This document shows positions 58,791 to 64,000 of a stretch of 64,000 nucleotides of DNA, piece by piece. Positions within the stretch are counted from its first letter, which is position 1, and each line of letters opens with the position of its first letter. The DNA is from Ancistrus triradiatus. Taxonomy: Eukaryota; Chordata; Actinopteri; Siluriformes; Loricariidae. The notes below the pieces were generated by a model, which saw only the letters and a program-made list of their open reading frames with translations, did not search any database and was not told the DNA's origin. Location of the stretch: the NCBI GenBank assembly GCA_025084515.1, contig JAJAGP010000950.1, positions 124,001-188,000 of the forward strand, given 5' to 3'. A program made the position numbers and the translations under genes.

Positions 58791-59045
58791 CCGAAACCTT
58801 GACCTCACCTTGGCAGAGGTGGTATGCGAACCAGGGAGGCGCAGTATTGGGAGCCAGACCTACTGCGGCACAAAAAAAGTTCATGGTTTGTCTTGTGATT
58901 TATGCCTGCACTTTCTTATCCACTGAACTCAGTCCTTATTGAAATTGTTTAAATATCTAATATAAAAGAGTACAAGCAAACGACTTTGTTAGATAGATCC
59001 AAACACACACAAGTAAGCGAGAAGGTTTTCTCATTTTCTCATAGC

Positions 59046-59051
59046 TTTATT
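59046..59051 (-). terminator. Minus-strand poly(A) signal
   Basis: On the minus strand, tcaataaagctatgag carries AATAAA. Past it (59000-59030 on this strand) comes a GT-rich cttgtgtgtgtttgg, a typical downstream element. The 59050-59970 sequence to its right is non-repetitive and GC-moderate, consistent with a 3' untranslated region of a minus-strand gene that continues beyond the window. No coding exon of that gene was identified. Confidence 0.45.
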
Positions 59052-59054
59052 GAA

Positions 59055-60045
59055 CAGTCACGTTTGGTTTTCAGTAACACATCAAGAACTGGAAAACGTT
59101 CACAGAACAGCATCTTCGAAAGAAACACGGGCGGCGTGTGAAGCACACCCGCCCAAGACAGGAACGAAGCACGGGAAGTAGACGGTAACACACTTTTGTA
59201 CAGTCTGTACAAATCTATTTAAAGGTTCAGTCCAGATCATGACTGTAGACAGCTATCGAAGTGTAAGGCAATCGTGGGGAGACGTGGCAGGCGCTGTGAG
59301 AAAGATGCGATAAGATACGTAAGCTCATTAAAATGTACACATTTTCAACCCCTCGCCATAAACATGAGGCACGGGAATACTGTACTTGCACTTTGTTCGT
59401 TCCTGTCCGCACTGGTTTTTCTCGTTAAAGGAGTGCACAGTACGGCAGCAACGCAAGCGCACATTACGGAACTCCGAAAGGCCCAACCTGCAGCTGCTGA
59501 GAAGGACGCCGGGCGTAACAGTCGGGGAGGTGGAGTGAAACGTTCGCCGTCTGACACAACCAGTGTGAGGAAAGCACACGTTAGGGGTGAATCAGGTGCC
59601 ATGCTAATCACCTGGGGTGCACTTCGAATTGTTCTTGGGGATGTTCGGTGAAAAATAAAGCGAAACGGCAGCAGCCGCTTTCTTTCAAAAAAAAAACAAA
59701 AACCAAAGAACACTTAAATCTCTGGCAAATAGTGCTTCAAAGAAAAAAAAATGCATGCACCTTGGTATCCAGCAAAATATACTTGCAGGTTGTTGTTAAT
59801 TTTTTGAACCAAAGGATGTTATATATAATATGCACTCAAGTAACTATCATTTCACAGTGACAAAACTGTGTAGAGAAGAGTGATTCATTTAAGGTTGCAT
59901 CTCTCCCACCTTATGAAAGAGCGGGAATTTGTGGTGTACTTTGGAGATTTCATAGCGTTGTAATTCCTTCTGACCTTGCGTTTTTCACACCGGCAGACTT
60001 TTTTTTTTTTTGCCTTAGCACAATCGTCAAAATTTCTGTTTAATG
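59055..60045 (-). other. Possible 3' untranslated region of an unseen minus-strand gene
   Basis: Read on the minus strand this is single-copy-looking sequence ending in the poly(A) signal at 59046-59051. On the + strand a 96-codon frame starts at 59364 (MRHGNTVLALCS) with a hydrophobic stretch resembling a signal peptide. It is unsupported by any known family and probably incidental. Confidence 0.3.
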
Positions 60046-60049
60046 GTAA

Positions 60050-60485
60050 TACAGGTGGTCCCTGACTTACGATGGGGAAACACTCAAACAAATTCATCAT
60101 GAGTTGAATTGATCATAAACCGAGTTCATTTTAGTGCGCAGAGTGCCTTAAACCTGCTTAAAGCACTTACATTAAACTACAGTTGGGAAAAGTCATTAAC
60201 ATAAAGCTTATGTTACAATGGAGTATTGAATATCTCATCCGAAGTGAAAAACAAAAACGACTATTGTGCGACCACTACATTTCCCAGCACTCATCACTCC
60301 CGCCCCGTGACTCCCTATGTCAGGCACTGCCGACTTCCTTATCAGAGTACAGGAGCATATAGTACTGTATGGATTGCATTCAGAGTTCAAACTTCAGAGT
60401 ACGGTTTCTGCTGAGTGCATGTTTACGTTTATTTTCGGATTCCCATCTTAAGTCGAAGTATCGTAAGTCTGGCCATCGTAAAACC
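60050..60485. mobile_element. MITE-like element
   Basis: It begins tacaggtggtccctgactta and cgatgggg, and ends cgtaagtctggccatcgtaa, so the outer cttacgatgg / ccatcgtaa words are inverted. The internal aaagtcattaacataaagct block also occurs in the 8063-8682 element, so the two families are related or nested. Confidence 0.55.
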
Positions 60486-61479
60486 ACGCACAATTTGCAT
60501 AACAAATAACCCTGATTACCTCGTTACAACAGCATGTTAAATTCTGGAATATATTAGACAATTTGCAATTGTCTAATTCCAAAAGAATTTGTTTGTGTCA
60601 AAATTAGCCTAGTAAAAAAAAAAAAAGGGACTTAATTAACCACTTCTCAACATTAGAAATGAATGACGTCTGGCGACTTCACTGCTGGTGGAATGTAAGG
60701 TAAGGTATTGTAAGGTAATTCAATGACTGTTTTAGCTCTCATGTTTAATAAATAATGTACCGACTGTTGGACTTGTGGGTATTTTTACACGCCCAAGGTA
60801 CAAGGCTACATGGTTTCATATCCACTCTAGCTTATAACCAAGTGTTAGCTTTTCTTGTCTATCGAATGCTCGGAGTGGTAAAACTGTAGTTATATCTATA
60901 AGGTTTGTTTCAACACATGCTGGTTTCAAATGTTGGATAGATGTCGGTCAAAACCAATCTGATAAAATAACATTTGAAAACAGTCCAAACCCTCAGTGAA
61001 CAAGCCCTCGTTTGATAATATGTGACATGAAATTATAAGCAAACTTGACTGGATTGAAGGCAGATTGAGGAGAATTATGTAAGGTCAAATCATGTCAGAT
61101 CCTTCCCCATCGGTTTCTAGTAATGCCTGAACACTGGTGTGCGCCGTTTAACGTCCGCATTACCTTCCGTGAAACAGGACGACGACCGGACATTACCATA
61201 GCTGCAAAGTAGCTGAGATACTTTGCACAGTGTGTTATTTGAAATGGTAATATTAATTAAAACACAACATGAAAGAATTTAGTATAGTACTCTACTGTGC
61301 AATAATGTAATTCTTATTTGTCTAAGTCTTTCATAAAACTTGAACACTTACCGGAAACGAACATGAAAAAGAAAGTAGGACAATAGCAAGTTTCTTATGC
61401 CTTTTAAGACTGCGATTCTCTTTTCTGTCAGCAGGTGTCAAAGGGTACTAGTTGTGTCCGTAATTTAAACGTGAATAAG
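60486..61479. other. Intergenic, no gene recognised
   Basis: No exon, RNA gene or matched repeat. Confidence 0.35.
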
Positions 61480-63052
61480 ATACCACAGTGAAAAAGATTA
61501 CCTCGGAATTTTGAACCTAATTGGTTCCAGAAGGCCGTTCGAACTCTGACTTGTTCTTAGTCGGACTCAAATTTCCCCCATAAAGAATGTAATGTAATAA
61601 CTCGGAATAATCCATCCCAGTCCCCGAGTGTGGGTTGGGGGTGTGGGGATTCCCCGCAAGCACATTGTACAGCTTAGAGGCTCGAGGTGGAACGCTAGGG
61701 CGTAGTTTCGGATAATGAAGGGCAAGGTGAGTGTGGTTCTCTATATGCGGAGTCCCCCTGCCTTCTTCCTTGTTTGCTGGGAGCGCCCTTGGGCTTTAAG
61801 TCACCCCTCCTCATCGCGATTGCGGGAAGTAGTGCTCCCCACACGAGTCGCGCTTGGACAGGAACGCTGTGGCTGTCTGTTTAATCAGCCTCGTCCTTTG
61901 TTTCCGTTTCCTTGTCACGCTTCGTTAGCCCGTAGGAGTTTCCCGTGACATGCCCTTCGTGGCGCTCCGCTCGGGTAACGACTGGAGGTGCTCTGCGCAA
62001 GGCGCCTAACCAGTTACGCCATAAGCGCAGCTCAGCCTCGCGTGCGCTGAGAGCTTACACCATTTTCTTTTGTTCGTTGTTTTTTTTCTTTTTCTTTTTT
62101 TTTGTGGTTGAGTGGCGCGTTCGGGTTTATATAGTCCATAGCCGGGGTTGTGTGGGGACACTAGCGCCCAGTGTTCGATCCCGTAGTAGCCAGCCACTGC
62201 CTTGTGTGTTCTTTTTGTTGTTTTATTTATTTTTCTTGTTTATTTATTTATATTTTGGTTCACCATTTTCCATCCAGATGCTAAATGCAGTTGGGTCCTA
62301 AAACCTTTTTTTACTTTTCACGGTTTCGCCCGTTTTTTATTATGGTGAACCATAACAATGAAGACATGAAATAAGTGAAAATAAAGTTTTAGTTAAACCT
62401 TATAGCCCACTGAGGCGAAACACAGTTTTCGGCACGTAATAATCACTGGGTCCTGAGACTGAGAGGGTGTGTCTGAAATTACAACTGTTGGACTGGGTTG
62501 GTGTGGGTGGTTGGTGTTTTAGTTAGGTGGGTGTGTAGGGTTGTATTGGTTTGGGTGTGGGGGGGGGGGATCCAGAGCTAACTGCAGTTGGGTCCTAAAA
62601 CCCTTTTTACTTTTCACGGTTCGCCCGGTTTTTATTATGGTGAACCATAACAATGAAGACATGAAATAAGTGAAAATAAAGTTAAACCTTATAGCCACTG
62701 AGGCGAACACAGTTTCGGCACGTAATATCACTGGGTCTGAGACTGAGAGGGTGTCTGAAATTACAACTGTTGACTGATATAATATACATATAAATAATAG
62801 AGTAATATAATTGTAATATAAAGTAATTTACATAATATGCCTATGATCATGCTCTAGTTCTTCTTTTGGGTTTTATAGCGATTATGCTGTATTGGTGCAT
62901 TATTGCCTTCACTGGATTGGATTATTTAGGGTGCCCAGATTCGAAGGTAGAATTTTTGTTCGAATTTGGGGGCAAAAAATAAATCAGTTGGATCATTTGA
63001 TGTCCAAATTGTGCGACTGAAGAGGTGTTCGAATTCCGAGGTTCCACTGTAT
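61480..63052. mobile_element. Large MITE-like element with cargo
   Basis: The left end has attacctcggaattttgaac and the right end has gttcgaattccgaggttcca followed by ctgta, partly inverted, similar in style to the 8063 family ends. The inside (61670-62280) is GC-rich unlike the surroundings, with a tgcagttgggtcctaaaacc word near 62285 that recalls LTR-retrotransposon ends. No coding frame is recognised. It contains the suspicious duplication at 62273-62776. Confidence 0.45.
62273..62776 (+). repeat. Direct duplication, probably an assembly error
   Basis: 62273-62495 (223 bases) is repeated at 62571-62776 (206 bases). The copies differ almost only by single-base or homopolymer-length changes, for example gcgaaacacagttttcgg against gcgaacacagtttcgg. 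They are separated by a G/T-rich stretch ending in a run of G. Confidence 0.8.
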
Positions 63053-63536
63053 ATAAGCCAGATGTGTATTTTGGCTGTTAAAGTGAACAGACGTCGATGA
63101 GCTGGATGTTAAACGGCGCGTACCTGCACACCGAGGAGTAAAATGGTTACGAGTGCTCAGAGAGAAAGCTAATAATGTTGATGATCTTGTTATGACAACA
63201 ATGTGTTGCAGAACTTTAGCAATGAAAGCTTAGCTTTTTAGCTTGTAGATTTTCACCTTCTAGCTGCATCTCTAATGGTTCACTCTGCGTGACTTAAGGG
63301 TGCTAGAGTTAATCAGTGGTTGCGCTGAGGTCTTTTGCCTAGTAGGTGACTCACAGAGCGGAGGGTGCTACATTGCAGAGCACAAATTAGGCACAGAAAG
63401 TAAACCTAGATTTTGGGGGGGGAGGTTCTGTAATTCAGTAGCAATTCAGTAGAAATTGGTTCTGCTGTACAATGTGTGGGAGAACAGATTCAGTGAGAAT
63501 CTGCTAAAAGCTGCCAGAGGACTGTGGGTAATACTG

Positions 63537-63965
63537 TATATTCCTGTACAAAAGTATTGGGCCACCATTAGATTAGATACACCATTGTTTTAGCACCATA
63601 TATAATTATTTCTCAGTCTTTTGTATTAGGATACAACCAGAAAATACAGGAAATTTGTAAGCAGTATTAAAAAATCAGCTTCAACATGCTACAGTGGCAG
63701 GTATTTACACTTAAGCTTAATCGAGATGCCAAGTTGACCCTTCTACAGTCTGATCAGGAACTGTCGTTTTGGAAGGGTAACTGCCAAGAAACCATTTTTT
63801 CAGGAGGGGACAGGGTGAAAATGCTAAGGTATGCTAAAGCCCACAAAGACTGGAATGAATATCAGTGGAATAGAGGATTATGGAGTGATGTGTTACATAT
63901 GGTCATTATACCTGTGCTAAAACAAACAATCTAATGGTGGCCTAAAACTTTTGCACAGTATTGTA
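63537..63965 (+). mobile_element. Tc1-derived MITE keeping a transposase fragment
   Basis: The left end holds gtacaaaagtattgggccac and the right end gtggcctaaaacttttgcac, then agtattgta; these are terminal inverted repeats of about 35 bp. The + frame 63686-63934 includes RVKMLRYAKAHKDWNEYQWN and RGLWSD, the stretch just before the first catalytic aspartate of Tc1 transposases (usually RVLWTDESKF). The frame then jumps to the right end, so the DDE domain is deleted. Confidence 0.8.
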
Positions 63966-64000
63966 GATTTGGTGAAACTGTTAAAAGCACAAGAGATAAT

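Noticed and set aside
61945..62301. 118-codon + frame with a phenylalanine-rich stretch
   Set aside because: The hydrophobic run comes from a T-rich tract; no signal of a real membrane protein.

Overview
The window looks like nuclear DNA of a ray-finned (teleost) fish. The evidence is spliced vertebrate genes with GT-AG introns, a single-exon serotonin receptor, many Tc1/mariner-like DNA transposon remnants, tRNA-derived SINEs and foldback MITEs typical of teleosts. An otophysan such as a catfish or characin is my guess from the look of the repeats, but the species cannot be fixed from sequence reading alone. There is one 100-base assembly gap (39980-40079).

Three protein-coding genes are well supported, all on the + strand. 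A single-exon 5-HT1D-type serotonin receptor (htr1d, 380 aa) lies at 6243-7385. ccdc6 (coiled-coil domain containing 6, nine coding exons, 453 aa) runs from 30367 to 40972, behind a GC-rich promoter with CCAAT, GC-box and E2F-like motifs. slc16a9 (monocarboxylate-transporter-family member MCT9, five coding exons, 465 aa) runs from 46453 to 53095. The order and shared orientation ccdc6 then slc16a9 match my recollection of human 10q21; htr1d is not part of that human neighbourhood. The three genes do not form a pathway. A minus-strand poly(A) signal at 59046-59051 suggests that a further gene ends there and lies mostly to the right of the window, but I could not find its exons.

The remaining sequence is mostly repeats. 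1-6.2 kb holds old repeat fragments and an AT-rich stretch upstream of htr1d. 7.4-30 kb is gene-poor, with MITEs, a nested Tc1-like remnant (14.2-14.9 kb), two Tc1-like copies of one family in opposite orientation (16.0-17.5 and 21.0-22.6 kb) and SINEs. The ccdc6 introns carry SINEs, a MITE and a Tc1-like element whose promoter-proximal end has been tandemly amplified about seven times (35.2-36.5 kb). Between ccdc6 and slc16a9 lie a 104-bp near-perfect hairpin and an almost complete but broken Tc1-like element (43.99-45.52 kb). The slc16a9 introns contain SINEs, MITEs and a non-LTR retrotransposon remnant. The right end (55-64 kb) holds a deleted Tc1 element inside nested palindromes, further repeats, and a direct duplication at 62.27-62.78 kb that looks like an uncorrected long-read assembly error.

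I found no clear undescribed functional system. The most unusual structure is the tandem transposon-promoter array in ccdc6 intron 2.
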